The notes under the pieces were generated by a model that was not told the DNA's origin, did not search any database, and saw only the letters and a list, made by a program, of their open reading frames with translations. The position numbers and the translations under genes are program-made. A stretch of 64,000 nt of DNA, taken from the NCBI RefSeq assembly GCF_005889725.1, contig NZ_VCKX01000017.1, positions 1 to 64,000 on the forward strand. Direction: 5' to 3'. Of the stretch, positions 43,609 to 51,651 are shown piece after piece. Source of the stretch: Nonomuraea zeae (GTDB taxonomy: Bacteria > Actinomycetota > Actinomycetes > Streptosporangiales > Streptosporangiaceae). Each line of letters opens with the position of its first letter. Within the stretch, counting starts at the first letter, position 1.

Positions 43609-44940
43609 TCACCGCACCGTGGCGAGCGGCACGGCAAGCAGCCAGGCGACGGCCACCAGCAGCCGAGCAGCGGCCAGCAGAGTATCCAGCTCGACGCGCT
43701 CAGGCGTCTCAGCGGGGGTCTGGTAGCCGGGCATGCCCATGCCGATGCCGATCGCAGCCAGCCCGGCCGCGGCGTAGCGACGGTTGTCGGAGGCCATCGC
43801 GCCCGCCCGCAGCGGCACGCCGGTCAACCGCGCGGCCTGATCCAGGACGGCCAGCAGGGCGTGAGCGGGCCCGCCCGCCTCGACGGCGGCGGCCTCGTGC
43901 AACTGCGCGGCACCATCGAGGTTGATCACGAGCGTGTCCGACGGCAGGGTGGGGGCGTGGTGGGCCGAGCCCCACGCGCCCGCCTCCTCGCCGTCCAGAA
44001 AAGCCACCGTCAGCTCCAGCGCCCCGGCCGGCGCAGCGGCCGCCAGCACACGGGCGGCCTCAAGGACCGCGGCCACGCCGGAGGCGTTGTCCGCGGCCGC
44101 GGGCAGGCGCCGGTCGGGGTCGTCGCCGACGCCGTCGTAGTGCGCGCTCAGCACTATCCGCAGCCCCGCGTTCCCATCACCGGGCCCACCGGCGTGAGCG
44201 TCGCCGTGACCGGCACCACCTCGATGGCCGCCAGTCTCGATGTGGGGAAAGCGGGCGTAGACGTTGCGGCCTCGGCTGGCGATCTGCCGCAACGGCATCG
44301 AGCCGACCACCTGGACCAAGCCCGCGTCCAGGGCTTCGCCCAGCTGCCGGTGGACCTCGGGACGGACGGCGATGACGGGCACCGCGCGGGCAGGCGGCCC
44401 GGCGATCATCTTGGGCATCCAGCCTTCGGCGTCGGTGCCGCGTACGGTCAGCACTCCGGCCGCGCCCTGCGTCTCGGCCAGCTCGCACGCTCGCCCAAAG
44501 TTCGCGGCCTCGGCTAGCACCCAGCGCTCGCGCAGCCCGGTGCCCGAACCGGCCGCAGCGCCGGTTTCGGGGATCTTGACCAGGAGCGCGGAGCGCGCGT
44601 GCGGGAGGTCGGCGGAGGCCAGGTGTTCGACGAAGTCGCGGCGGTGTTCCACTCGCCGCGTCTGCCCGGCGCTGCTCCATTCGAGCACGGGCGTCTGGTA
44701 CAGCTCACGCACGCCCTCAACGTCGAACTCCGGCAGCTGCACCTGGGCGCCCAGCTCGCCGAGCTGCTTGGCGAGCCAGGCGGCGGCGGCGTGCCCGCCG
44801 GGTGAGCCCACGCGCCGCCCGGCATAACGGTCGCCGGCCAGCTCGCGCACCGCGGCGTGCATGCGGGTGGCCGACACCGCTTCCACCAGGGCGGCCAGGT
44901 CCGGCCTGCCCTGGTTGAGGCGAGGCGCTGTGGTGGTCAT
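43609..44940 (-). CDS. M28-type peptidase with a missing zinc ligand
   Basis: 443 aa. A PA domain precedes the M28 core. Metal residues: SAHYDG near 264, AADNASG near 285, LDGEEAG near 316, and INLDGAA near 335. The last His of the family (HTPxDT) reads GYQTPAET near 406, so glutamine replaces it. No signal peptide is seen, unusual for M28. The start overlaps the Cys-rich gene stop (ATGA), so both are coupled in the arsenic-like locus. May be a peptidase with altered metal use or an inactive scaffold. Confidence 0.85.
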   Translation of the reverse strand: MTTTAPRLNQGRPDLAALVEAVSATRMHAAVRELAGDRYAGRRVGSPGGHAAAAWLAKQLGELGAQVQLPEFDVEGVRELYQTPVLEWSSAGQTRRVEHRRDFVEHLASADLPHARSALLVKIPETGAAAGSGTGLRERWVLAEAANFGRACELAETQGAAGVLTVRGTDAEGWMPKMIAGPPARAVPVIAVRPEVHRQLGEALDAGLVQVVGSMPLRQIASRGRNVYARFPHIETGGHRGGAGHGDAHAGGPGDGNAGLRIVLSAHYDGVGDDPDRRLPAAADNASGVAAVLEAARVLAAAAPAGALELTVAFLDGEEAGAWGSAHHAPTLPSDTLVINLDGAAQLHEAAAVEAGGPAHALLAVLDQAARLTGVPLRAGAMASDNRRYAAAGLAAIGIGMGMPGYQTPAETPERVELDTLLAAARLLVAVAWLLAVPLATVR

Positions 44941-45212
44941 CCGCAGCATCCGGCGGCAGGCTGGGAGCCGGCCTGAGTGCTGGCCGGAGCCTGGCCGCAG
45001 CAGCCGCTCTGGGCGGCCTGGCTGGCGGCGTCCGTGCTGCCGCAGCAGGCCGTCGCCGCAGCGGTCAGCTCCGCAGCGGTCAGCTCTGCGGCCTGCCCGG
45101 CGCTGTCGGACGGCTGCCCGGCGGAGGGGGCGCCGCAGCAGCCTCCGGCCGCGGGCGGGGTGAAAGCTTCGGCCAGGTCGCCGAGGAAGCCGCCGCTGGT
45201 CTGGTTCGTCAT
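44937..45212 (-). CDS. Small protein with four Cys-Cys-Gly motifs
   Basis: 91 aa: GGCCGAP, ACCGST, SGCCGQ and terminal AGCCG at about 25, 56, 70 and 89, separated by Ala/Gln/Ser/Thr-rich linkers, otherwise low complexity. Starts after a minus-strand GGGAGACAC. It resembles no named family I know. Vicinal cysteine pairs bind trivalent arsenic in ArsD, so a soft-metal or metalloid chaperone or storage role is possible. It is coupled to the M28-type gene. Confidence 0.75.
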   Translation of the reverse strand: MTNQTSGGFLGDLAEAFTPPAAGGCCGAPSAGQPSDSAGQAAELTAAELTAAATACCGSTDAASQAAQSGCCGQAPASTQAGSQPAAGCCG

Positions 45213-45259
45213 CGTGTCTCCCTACCGAGCAGGGCGGACGGCCCACCCCGCTCCAAGAA

Positions 45260-45331
45260 TTAGATGGATGTCTAAGCAGATGTCACGATCTCACGCTGAT
45301 TCGACGTTCGTCAAGATAGACGGAAATCTAA
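45260..45331. promoter_or_regulatory. Two ArsR-type dyads
   Basis: TTAGA-N6-TCTAA at 45260-45275 and ATAGA-N6-TCTAA at 45316-45331, upstream of the Cys-Cys-Gly gene and downstream of the flavoprotein gene. Confidence 0.65.
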
Positions 45332-45371
45332 TTAGGGTAGGCCGGCCGTGTCGGGTGCGGAGCGAAGCGCG

Positions 45372-46478
45372 CTACAGCTGGGCGGTGATCTCGGCGGCGA
45401 GTTGCCGGGCGGTGCGGCCGGCGCCGATGAGGGTGGCCGAGGCGGGTCCGGTCCAGTCGCCGTAGCCGAGCAGGTGCAGGCGGGGTTCGCCGATGGCCTG
45501 GGTGCCGCGGGTGGGGATGAGCCCGTCCGGGCTGCGCAGGCGCAACGGGGCCAGGTGGTTCAGGGCGGCCCGGAAGCCGGTGCACCACAGGATCACGTCG
45601 CAGTCCAGCGTGCTGCCGTCGGCCCAGGCGACGCCGCGCGAGGTGATGCGGGTGAACATCGGTTGGGCCTTGAGCACGCCGCGGTCGCGGGCCTCGCGCA
45701 CGGCCGGGACGGCGACGATGTCGCCCAGGTCGGCGATACCCGCCGCGCCCTCGCCCACCCGTTCGCCAGCCCGTTCGCCCGCACGTTCTTCCGCCTGTTC
45801 GCCCGTCTGGGCGGCGCGGTGGCGGCGGGTGGCCAGGTCGAACAGGGCGCGGCCGTCGATGTCGTCCGGCAGCAGGCGCGGCGGCCGTTGGGTCACCCAG
45901 GTGACCTCGGCCAGCGGGGACAGCTCGGCCAGCAGTTGGGCGGCGGAGTTGCCGCCGCCGACGACGACCACGCGCTTGCCACGCAACGGCTCGGGGCCGC
46001 GGTAGCCGGCGGTGTGCAGGTGCTCGCCGCCGAAGTCGTGCAGGCCGGGATAGTGCGGGATGTAGGGGCGCCACCAGGTGCCGGTCGCGCTGATCACCAC
46101 CTTGGCCCGCCAGGTGCCGTGACCCGTCTCGGCCAGGAGGTGGCCGTCGCCGCGCCGCACCGCGTGCACCGTCACCGGGCGCAGCACCGGCAGCTCGTAG
46201 CGGCGTTCGTAGTCGGCCAGGTAGGCGACCGTGTCGGCGGCGCTGGGGTAGCCGCCGCCGGGCGGGATGGGCATCATGCGGCCAGGTAGCGAGCTGTACT
46301 GGGCCGGTGAGAACAGGCGCAGGCTGTCCCATGCGTGGCGCCAGGCGCCGCCGGCGCTGTCCTGGGCGTCGAGGATGACGAAGTCGGCTCTCGCGCGGCG
46401 CAGGTAGTAGCCGGCGGCCAGGCCCGCCTGCCCGCCACCGATCACCAGGACGTCGACGGACCAGGGGGCGGCCGTCAT
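45372..46478 (-). CDS. Flavoprotein monooxygenase, ArsO-like
   Basis: 368 aa. FAD motif GGGQAGLAAGYYL near residue 13 and NADPH motif GGGNSAAQLL near 172. These are class B flavin-monooxygenase elements; the FxGxxxHxxxY fingerprint appears as FGGEHLHTAGY near 147. An insertion with AERAGERAGERVGE lies near 235. The ATG overlaps the ArsR stop. Flavoproteins of this kind (arsO) occur in actinobacterial arsenic islands, which supports the assignment by context. Confidence 0.88.
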   Translation of the reverse strand: MTAAPWSVDVLVIGGGQAGLAAGYYLRRARADFVILDAQDSAGGAWRHAWDSLRLFSPAQYSSLPGRMMPIPPGGGYPSAADTVAYLADYERRYELPVLRPVTVHAVRRGDGHLLAETGHGTWRAKVVISATGTWWRPYIPHYPGLHDFGGEHLHTAGYRGPEPLRGKRVVVVGGGNSAAQLLAELSPLAEVTWVTQRPPRLLPDDIDGRALFDLATRRHRAAQTGEQAEERAGERAGERVGEGAAGIADLGDIVAVPAVREARDRGVLKAQPMFTRITSRGVAWADGSTLDCDVILWCTGFRAALNHLAPLRLRSPDGLIPTRGTQAIGEPRLHLLGYGDWTGPASATLIGAGRTARQLAAEITAQL

Positions 46479-46861
46479 GCGGGCAGCAGCGCCAGCTCAG
46501 TGCGTCCCGCCGCAGCCTGGGGAGCGGGCTCGGTGAGGGGAGTGAACAGGGCTCCGAGCCTGTTCACCGCCTCGGGGATGATGCGGTAGTAGACCCAGGT
46601 GCCACGCCGCTCGCCGTCGATCAGTCCGGCGGTGCGCAGCACTTTGAGGTGGTGGGAGATGGTGGGGGCGGTCAGGTCGAAGGTGCCGGTCAGGTCGCAC
46701 ACGCAGGCTTCGCCGCCGGCGTGGGAGCCGATCATGGACAGCAGGCGCAGTCGTACCGGGTCGGCGACCGCCTTGAGCATGACGGCGAGCTCGGCGGCGG
46801 TGTCCTCGGCCAGCGGTTCGCGGGCGATCGGGGCGCAGCACTGGCCGGTGGGGACGGTCAT
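46475..46861 (-). CDS. arsR: ArsR-family metalloregulator
   Basis: 128 aa winged-helix protein. Metal site ACVCDLT near residue 53, matching the CVCDL site of As(III)/Sb(III)-responsive ArsR, then TISHHLKVLRTAGLIDGERR. An extra pair sits in GQCCAP at the N-terminus. Its start overlaps the MFS stop (ATGA) and its stop overlaps the flavoprotein start, so it is mid-operon. Dyad at 46877 lies just upstream. Confidence 0.93.
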   Translation of the reverse strand: MTVPTGQCCAPIAREPLAEDTAAELAVMLKAVADPVRLRLLSMIGSHAGGEACVCDLTGTFDLTAPTISHHLKVLRTAGLIDGERRGTWVYYRIIPEAVNRLGALFTPLTEPAPQAAAGRTELALLPA

Positions 46862-48132
46862 GACAACCCCTCCTGATTAGAAGCTGGTCTAAATTGTAGG
46901 CGGTGGTAGGCCACCAGCGCGAACGCGGCGATCGCGCAGGCGGCGGCCACCGCGCCCATCACCCAGCCATAGCCGGCGGCCTGGGCGAGGGCGACGGCGC
47001 CGAGCGGGGCCAGGGCCTTGTCGGCGACGGAGAAGACGGCGATGCGGCCGGCCAGCGAGGCGTAGGCGGCGGTCCCGTAGCGGCCGACCAGCAGGTGCGG
47101 CAGGGTGATCGAGGCGATGCCGAAGCCGAGCCCGAACAGCAGCACCGCGCCGATCGCGCCCGCCACGCTGCGGCCGATCAGCGGCAGCAGCAGCACGGCC
47201 ACTCCTTGCAGGGCGAAGATGGCGGCAGCGATGAGGGCGGCGGGCAGCCGGGTCTGCAGGCCGGTGGTGATCAGCCGCCCGGTCACCGACAGCACGCCCA
47301 GCAGCCCTGCCAGAGTGGCGGCCAGCACGGGCGGGTGGCCGAGGTGGATCAGGTAGGTGATGAGCAGGACCGCCACGGTGGCGACCGCGCCGCCGTTGGC
47401 GGTGAAGGCGATCACCAGCAGCCAGAACGGCCGCCGGCGGGTCGCCGCCTGGACGATGGCGGCCCGCTCCCGCGCCGCGGCGGACGCCTGCGTGCCGGCC
47501 ATGCCGGCGCGGCGGCGCAGCACGAGGGCGTGCAGCGGGATCGCCGCCAGCCCGTAGATCAGGGCCAGGATCACCAGCGCCGTACGCCAGCCGTACCGGT
47601 CCACCAGCAGGCCGGTCAGCGGCAGGAAGATCGAGGAGGCGAACCCGGCCACGATGGTTAGCGCCAGCAGCCCGTTCACCCTGCTGCGCTCGTTACCGGC
47701 ATAGAGGGAGACGATGACCGCGAACGCCGCCTCGTACAGCACCAGGGAGCAGGCGGCGCCGACGAGCGCGAACACCGCGTACAGCTGCGGCAGGCTCTCC
47801 ACCCGCGACCAGGCCAGCACCGCCGTGGTGCCGAGCAGCGACCCGGCGGTCATCAGGACGCGCCCGCCGCGGGCGTCCAGCAGGCGGCCGACCAGCGGCG
47901 CGCACACCGCGGCGATCAGGACGGACAGCGTCAGCGCCGCGGCGATCTGCGCGGGCGTGGCGTGCAGATCGCGGGCCATGGGGGCGAGGAAGACGGAGAA
48001 GGCGTAGTAGAGCACGCCGTAGCCGATGGTCTGGGTGACCGCCAGCGCAGCGACGACCCGCCAGCCATGTCTGGAACGCGGCGGACCGCCGCCCTGCTGT
48101 TCGAGGGCGGCGGTCTCGGCAGGAGAACTCAT
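46858..48132 (-). CDS. MFS transporter of the arsenic-like locus
   Basis: 424 aa, twelve helices. Loop signature PLVGRLLDARGGRVLM near residue 76. It belongs to the oxalate/formate-antiporter-like MFS branch. The start overlaps the small winged-helix gene (ATGA), and its stop overlaps arsR. By position it is the export step of the locus, but substrate (arsenite, organoarsenical or other) cannot be read from sequence. Not a close match to ArsB or Acr3. Confidence 0.88.
   Translation of the reverse strand: MSSPAETAALEQQGGGPPRSRHGWRVVAALAVTQTIGYGVLYYAFSVFLAPMARDLHATPAQIAAALTLSVLIAAVCAPLVGRLLDARGGRVLMTAGSLLGTTAVLAWSRVESLPQLYAVFALVGAACSLVLYEAAFAVIVSLYAGNERSRVNGLLALTIVAGFASSIFLPLTGLLVDRYGWRTALVILALIYGLAAIPLHALVLRRRAGMAGTQASAAARERAAIVQAATRRRPFWLLVIAFTANGGAVATVAVLLITYLIHLGHPPVLAATLAGLLGVLSVTGRLITTGLQTRLPAALIAAAIFALQGVAVLLLPLIGRSVAGAIGAVLLFGLGFGIASITLPHLLVGRYGTAAYASLAGRIAVFSVADKALAPLGAVALAQAAGYGWVMGAVAAACAIAAFALVAYHRLQFRPASNQEGLS
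46877..46892. promoter_or_regulatory. ArsR-type dyad, exact
   Basis: TTAGA-AGCTGG-TCTAA just before the arsR start, inside the 3' end of the MFS gene. Confidence 0.7.
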
Positions 48133-48392
48133 GCCGGACAGGCGATCAGCGCGCGGCCCTCGGCCGTGGTTGTCCACCCGCCCGCGCGGGTCTCGGCGAT
48201 GAAGCCCTGGGCCTGCAGCCGCCAGGCGAGCGTTCCCGCCATCCGGGCGATCGCCGGAGCGTAGCCGGGGTTGGTGCTGGGCCTGCGGGCGGCGACCAGG
48301 GCCTCAGCCAGCCGGTGGGCGGGCATCGGCTCGCGGTCGCAGATGAGGCGCAGCGCCTCCTTCTGCGCGGCGGTCGGGTAGCCGTCGGACAT
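48129..48392 (-). CDS. Small winged-helix protein
   Basis: 87 aa. AAQKEALRLICDREPMPAHR and LAWRLQAQGFIAETRAGGWT then TTTAEGRALI give a recognition helix and wing. AAGGAG precedes the ATG. Too short to have a ligand domain; probably a local DNA-binding accessory factor. Coupled to the MFS gene. Confidence 0.65.
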   Translation of the reverse strand: MSDGYPTAAQKEALRLICDREPMPAHRLAEALVAARRPSTNPGYAPAIARMAGTLAWRLQAQGFIAETRAGGWTTTAEGRALIACPA

Positions 48393-48406
48393 TAGCGGTG
48401 CTCCTT

Positions 48407-49846
48407 TCAGCCGCAGCAGCCGCCGCCGCCGCCAGCGCCGGCGCCGGCGGTGGCGGTGGCGCCGGCGGTGCCGGTGGCACTGACGGTGGCGAGGGGGAGC
48501 GGGGTGGACAGCAGGCCGCCGCTGATGCCGGTGGCCAGGCCGACCCGCTGCTCCTGGGCCTCGGCCAGGCCAGAGGAGCACACGCCGGTCTCGGGCAGGT
48601 CCAGCTGCACGTCCCGGGCCGCCTCCCAGTCCCCGGCGAGCGCGGCGGCGACCGAGCGGACCTGCTCATAACCGGTGGCCATGAGGAACGTCGGCGCGCG
48701 GCCGTAGCTCTTGACGCCGACCGCGTAGTAGCCGGCCTCGGGGTGCGCGAGTTCGTCCACGCCGTGAGCGGGGACGGTGCCGCAGGAGTGCTGGTTGGGG
48801 TCGATCAACGGGGCCAGGGCGCGCGTGGAGCCGAGCACCGGGTCCAGGTCCAGGCGCAGCTCTGAGGCGATGGCGTGGTCGGGGCGGTAGCCGGTGGCCG
48901 ACACGATCCGGTCCACGGTGACGCTCTGCTCGCGGCCAGAGGGGTCGCGGCTGACCACCTCGACGCCCTGGCCGGTGGCGTGGACGCGATGGGTGAAGAA
49001 GCCGGTCAGCAACCGGATGCGGCCGGAGGTGACGTGGGCGCGCAGCCGGGTGCCGAGCGCACCGCGGGCCGGCAGCGCGTCGGCCTCGCCACCGCCGTAG
49101 GTGCGGCCGGCGTCGCCGGCACGGATCGCCCAGATGATCGGAGTGTGCTCCAGTTCGGCCAGCGCGAGCAGCGTCGTGGCAGCGGAGTGGCCGGCGCCGA
49201 CGACCAGCACCCGCCGGCCCTCGTAACGGTCACGGTCGGCGCCGAGCACGTCGGGCAGCGCGTGGTCGACCAGGTCTGCCGCGTCGCTCTCGCCGTGGGC
49301 GGGCAGGCCGCTCGCGCCGAGCACGTTCGGGCTGGTGTAGGTGCCGGAGGCGTCGATGATCGCGCGGGCGTGCAGCTCGGTGCCGTCGGCCAGCCGGATC
49401 AGGAACGGAGCCTGCTCGCGGCCGGCGGTGCGGACCCGGTCGTAGCCGAGGCGGCTGATCGCGCTCACCTGCGCGCCGAGCCGCACCTTGTCGCCGAACA
49501 GCTTGGCCAGCGGGGCGAGGTAGTCGTCGATGAGCTCGGCGCCGGTCGGCAGCCAGTCGGCGTCCGGGGCCGTCCAGCCGTCGGCCTCCAGCAGGCGGCG
49601 GGCGGCGGCGTCGATGTTGTACCGGTACGGGCTGAACACCCGCACGTGTCCCCACTGGGCCACCGAGGCGGCGACGCGGTCGCCAGCTTCGAGGAGCGTG
49701 AAGTCGATGCCGCGCTCGGCCAGGTGGGCGGCGGCCGCCAGGCCCACCGGGCCGGCGCCGATCACCACGACGGTCAGCTCGTCAGGCCGTGCGGCCTGCG
49801 AGCTGGCCTTCAGTTCAATGGCGGTGGGACCGCAGCATCCGCTCAT
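48407..49846 (-). CDS. Flavoprotein with terminal Cys-Cys-Gly motifs
   Basis: 479 aa. N-terminus MSGCCGPT and C-terminus ending GGGGGCCG frame a two-domain flavoprotein. FAD motif GAGPVGLAAAAHL near residue 31, NADPH motif GAGHSAATTLLA near 205, and SATGYRPD near 320. The C-terminal 40 residues are Ala/Gly/Thr repeats ending in the Cys pair. GAGGAG precedes the ATG. Arsenic-locus flavoprotein by context; the Cys tags suggest metalloid capture near the flavin. Confidence 0.88.
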   Translation of the reverse strand: MSGCCGPTAIELKASSQAARPDELTVVVIGAGPVGLAAAAHLAERGIDFTLLEAGDRVAASVAQWGHVRVFSPYRYNIDAAARRLLEADGWTAPDADWLPTGAELIDDYLAPLAKLFGDKVRLGAQVSAISRLGYDRVRTAGREQAPFLIRLADGTELHARAIIDASGTYTSPNVLGASGLPAHGESDAADLVDHALPDVLGADRDRYEGRRVLVVGAGHSAATTLLALAELEHTPIIWAIRAGDAGRTYGGGEADALPARGALGTRLRAHVTSGRIRLLTGFFTHRVHATGQGVEVVSRDPSGREQSVTVDRIVSATGYRPDHAIASELRLDLDPVLGSTRALAPLIDPNQHSCGTVPAHGVDELAHPEAGYYAVGVKSYGRAPTFLMATGYEQVRSVAAALAGDWEAARDVQLDLPETGVCSSGLAEAQEQRVGLATGISGGLLSTPLPLATVSATGTAGATATAGAGAGGGGGCCG

Positions 49847-49935
49847 GGCACATCTCCTCATGGGTTCTCGGGGGCCGCGCCCCACACTGTTTTGAAGGCT
49901 GTCTAAGTACATCTGCCGGCAGAATGCCTGACAGC

Positions 49936-49967
49936 TTAGAGATATGTCAAATTAGATGTTCATCAAA
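49936..49967. promoter_or_regulatory. Two abutting ArsR-type dyads
   Basis: TTAGA-N6-TCAAA at 49936-49951 and again at 49952-49967, exact 16-bp period, upstream of the tagged flavoprotein. Confidence 0.65.
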
Positions 49968-49992
49968 TCAATGCAGGAGGAGCTGCGACCCG

Positions 49993-51090
49993 TCACGCGC
50001 GGACGCGCTCCCGGTTACCGCGCAGATGACGCGTGAGGGCGGCGACGAGGCGCTGAGCGTCGGCGCCGACCCCGCGCAGCGTGTTGGAGGAGGGAGTGCG
50101 CTGCCACTCCAGGCCCAGATAGCCCAGGCCCGCATGGGTGAGGGACAGACCCCGGCGCTGACGAGGGCGTCCGTCAGCCGTCAGCGCACCCAGATGGGAC
50201 AGGTAGGGCAGGTCCGGCTGGTAGCCGGTGGCCAGCAGCACCGCATCGACGCGTTCACGCCCGCCGTCGGGCCATTCGACCTGATCGCCGTCCAGGCGCG
50301 TGAACATCTCCCGGCGGCGGTAGCGGCCCTCGCGCAGCGCCTGGCGATAGCGGCCGTCATCGAGCACGGGCGAGGCGGGCGGCGCCTCCGCGCGGGACAG
50401 CGGCAGCCGGTCGAACCCGCTCACACGGAACCAGAAATGCAGGTCCCGCCCCAGCGGGCGCTGCTCCACGAACCGGATCGGCGCCCGGCTGGCGAGCGTC
50501 ACCCGCCGCTCGGCGGCCAGCTCGTAGGCGACTTGGATCGCCGAGTTACCCGCCCCAACCACGATGACATGCTCACCGGGCAGCGAGGCCGGCGAGCGAT
50601 AGTCGGCAACGTGCAAGACCTGGCCGGTGAAGGTGTCCAGGCCGGGCAGGGCAGGCCGATACGGGCGGCCGAAGGCGCCGCTGGCCGCGATCAGGACAGC
50701 GGCGGCCAAGTCCTCGCCGCCATCCAGACGAACACCGAAGCCGTCGCTACCGGTGTTCCCGGCGGGCTCGACCGCGAGGACCCTGGCGCCGGTGCGCAGC
50801 TCGGCGCCGCACCCGGCCAGGGCAGCGGCGTAACACTCCAGGTAGGCGACCACCTCATCGCGGCGCGGGTAGCGCTCGGGATCACCACCGAAAGGCATGC
50901 CGGGCAGGCCGCTGTAGCGGGCGGGCGAGAACAAGGCGAGGCTGTCGTAGTAGCGCGGCCAGGACCCGGCCGCCCGCTCGGAGGCTTCCAGCAGCACGGG
51001 CCGCAGCCCGTGCTCGAGGACGGCGTGCGCGGCGGCCAGGCCGGACTGGCCGGCCCCGACGATCAGGACGGAGTCGTTGCGAGGGGACAT
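49993..51090 (-). CDS. NAD(P)/FAD oxidoreductase, ArsO-like
   Basis: 365 aa. FAD motif GAGQSGLAAAHAVL near residue 12, NADPH motif GAGNSAIQVAYEL near 180, DAVLLATGYQPD near 285. Related in layout to the flavoprotein at 45372. Divergent from the second ArsR gene with a TCAA-N4-TTGA site between, so it is controlled by that regulator. Confidence 0.85.
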   Translation of the reverse strand: MSPRNDSVLIVGAGQSGLAAAHAVLEHGLRPVLLEASERAAGSWPRYYDSLALFSPARYSGLPGMPFGGDPERYPRRDEVVAYLECYAAALAGCGAELRTGARVLAVEPAGNTGSDGFGVRLDGGEDLAAAVLIAASGAFGRPYRPALPGLDTFTGQVLHVADYRSPASLPGEHVIVVGAGNSAIQVAYELAAERRVTLASRAPIRFVEQRPLGRDLHFWFRVSGFDRLPLSRAEAPPASPVLDDGRYRQALREGRYRRREMFTRLDGDQVEWPDGGRERVDAVLLATGYQPDLPYLSHLGALTADGRPRQRRGLSLTHAGLGYLGLEWQRTPSSNTLRGVGADAQRLVAALTRHLRGNRERVRA

Positions 51091-51120
51091 GCCGCGAACG
51101 TACCGTCATTTTATAATATG

Positions 51121-51132
51121 TCAATATCTTGA
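51121..51132. promoter_or_regulatory. TCAA-N4-TTGA operator
   Basis: Between divergent flavoprotein and second ArsR gene; typical ArsR/SmtB-type A/T-rich dyad. Confidence 0.55.
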
Positions 51133-51168
51133 AGTGAAGGATAGGATGCCGCGAGGAAGGGAGCAGTC

Positions 51169-51561
51169 ATGGCCATCAGGACATCGGCCGCGAGGCCGGG
51201 CACTCCGCCACCCGATGCCGCGCCCGCTTGCGCACTAGCCTCAGCGCCGGGCGACAGTGCGGCCGCCGCGTGCGCACCGCAGCTGGGCCAGGCCACGCAC
51301 GACTTTCTCAAGGCGTTGGCCCATGAGGGCCGCCAGCAGATCATGCTGCTGTTCACCCGCGGTGCCGAACTGTCGGTGAACCAGGTCGCCGAGCGCGCCG
51401 GCATCAGCCAGTCCGCCGCATCCCAGCAGTTGGCGCTGCTGCGCCGCGGCGGCATCGTCACCTCCCGTCGCGACGGCAAGGAAGTGCTGTATCGCGGCGA
51501 CCGCGACAGCGTCGCCCGCATTCTCGGCGATCTGCAGGACTATCTGAAGTTCTGCTGCTGA
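51169..51561 (+). CDS. ArsR-family regulator with C-terminal Cys pair
   Basis: 130 aa. N-terminal 40 residues are Ala/Pro-rich. Winged helix LSVNQVAERAGISQSAASQQ from residue 66. No CVCDL site; instead the protein ends YLKFCC, a terminal vicinal pair. It represents a different sensor layout from the ArsR at 46475. Divergent flavoprotein is the likely target. Confidence 0.88.
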   Translation: MAIRTSAARPGTPPPDAAPACALASAPGDSAAAACAPQLGQATHDFLKALAHEGRQQIMLLFTRGAELSVNQVAERAGISQSAASQQLALLRRGGIVTSRRDGKEVLYRGDRDSVARILGDLQDYLKFCC

Positions 51562-51651
51562 TCTCTTGTCGGTGGACCGGCACAGCGGCCGGTTCCCTCA
51601 TGCCGGTGGCACGCCCCGCCCCTGGTTGAGGTGACGGCGGGAGGGCGCCAG

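Noticed and set aside
46858..48132. ArsJ-type pump
   Set aside because: ArsJ pairs with a GAPDH gene, and none is near; the helix signature alone is not enough.
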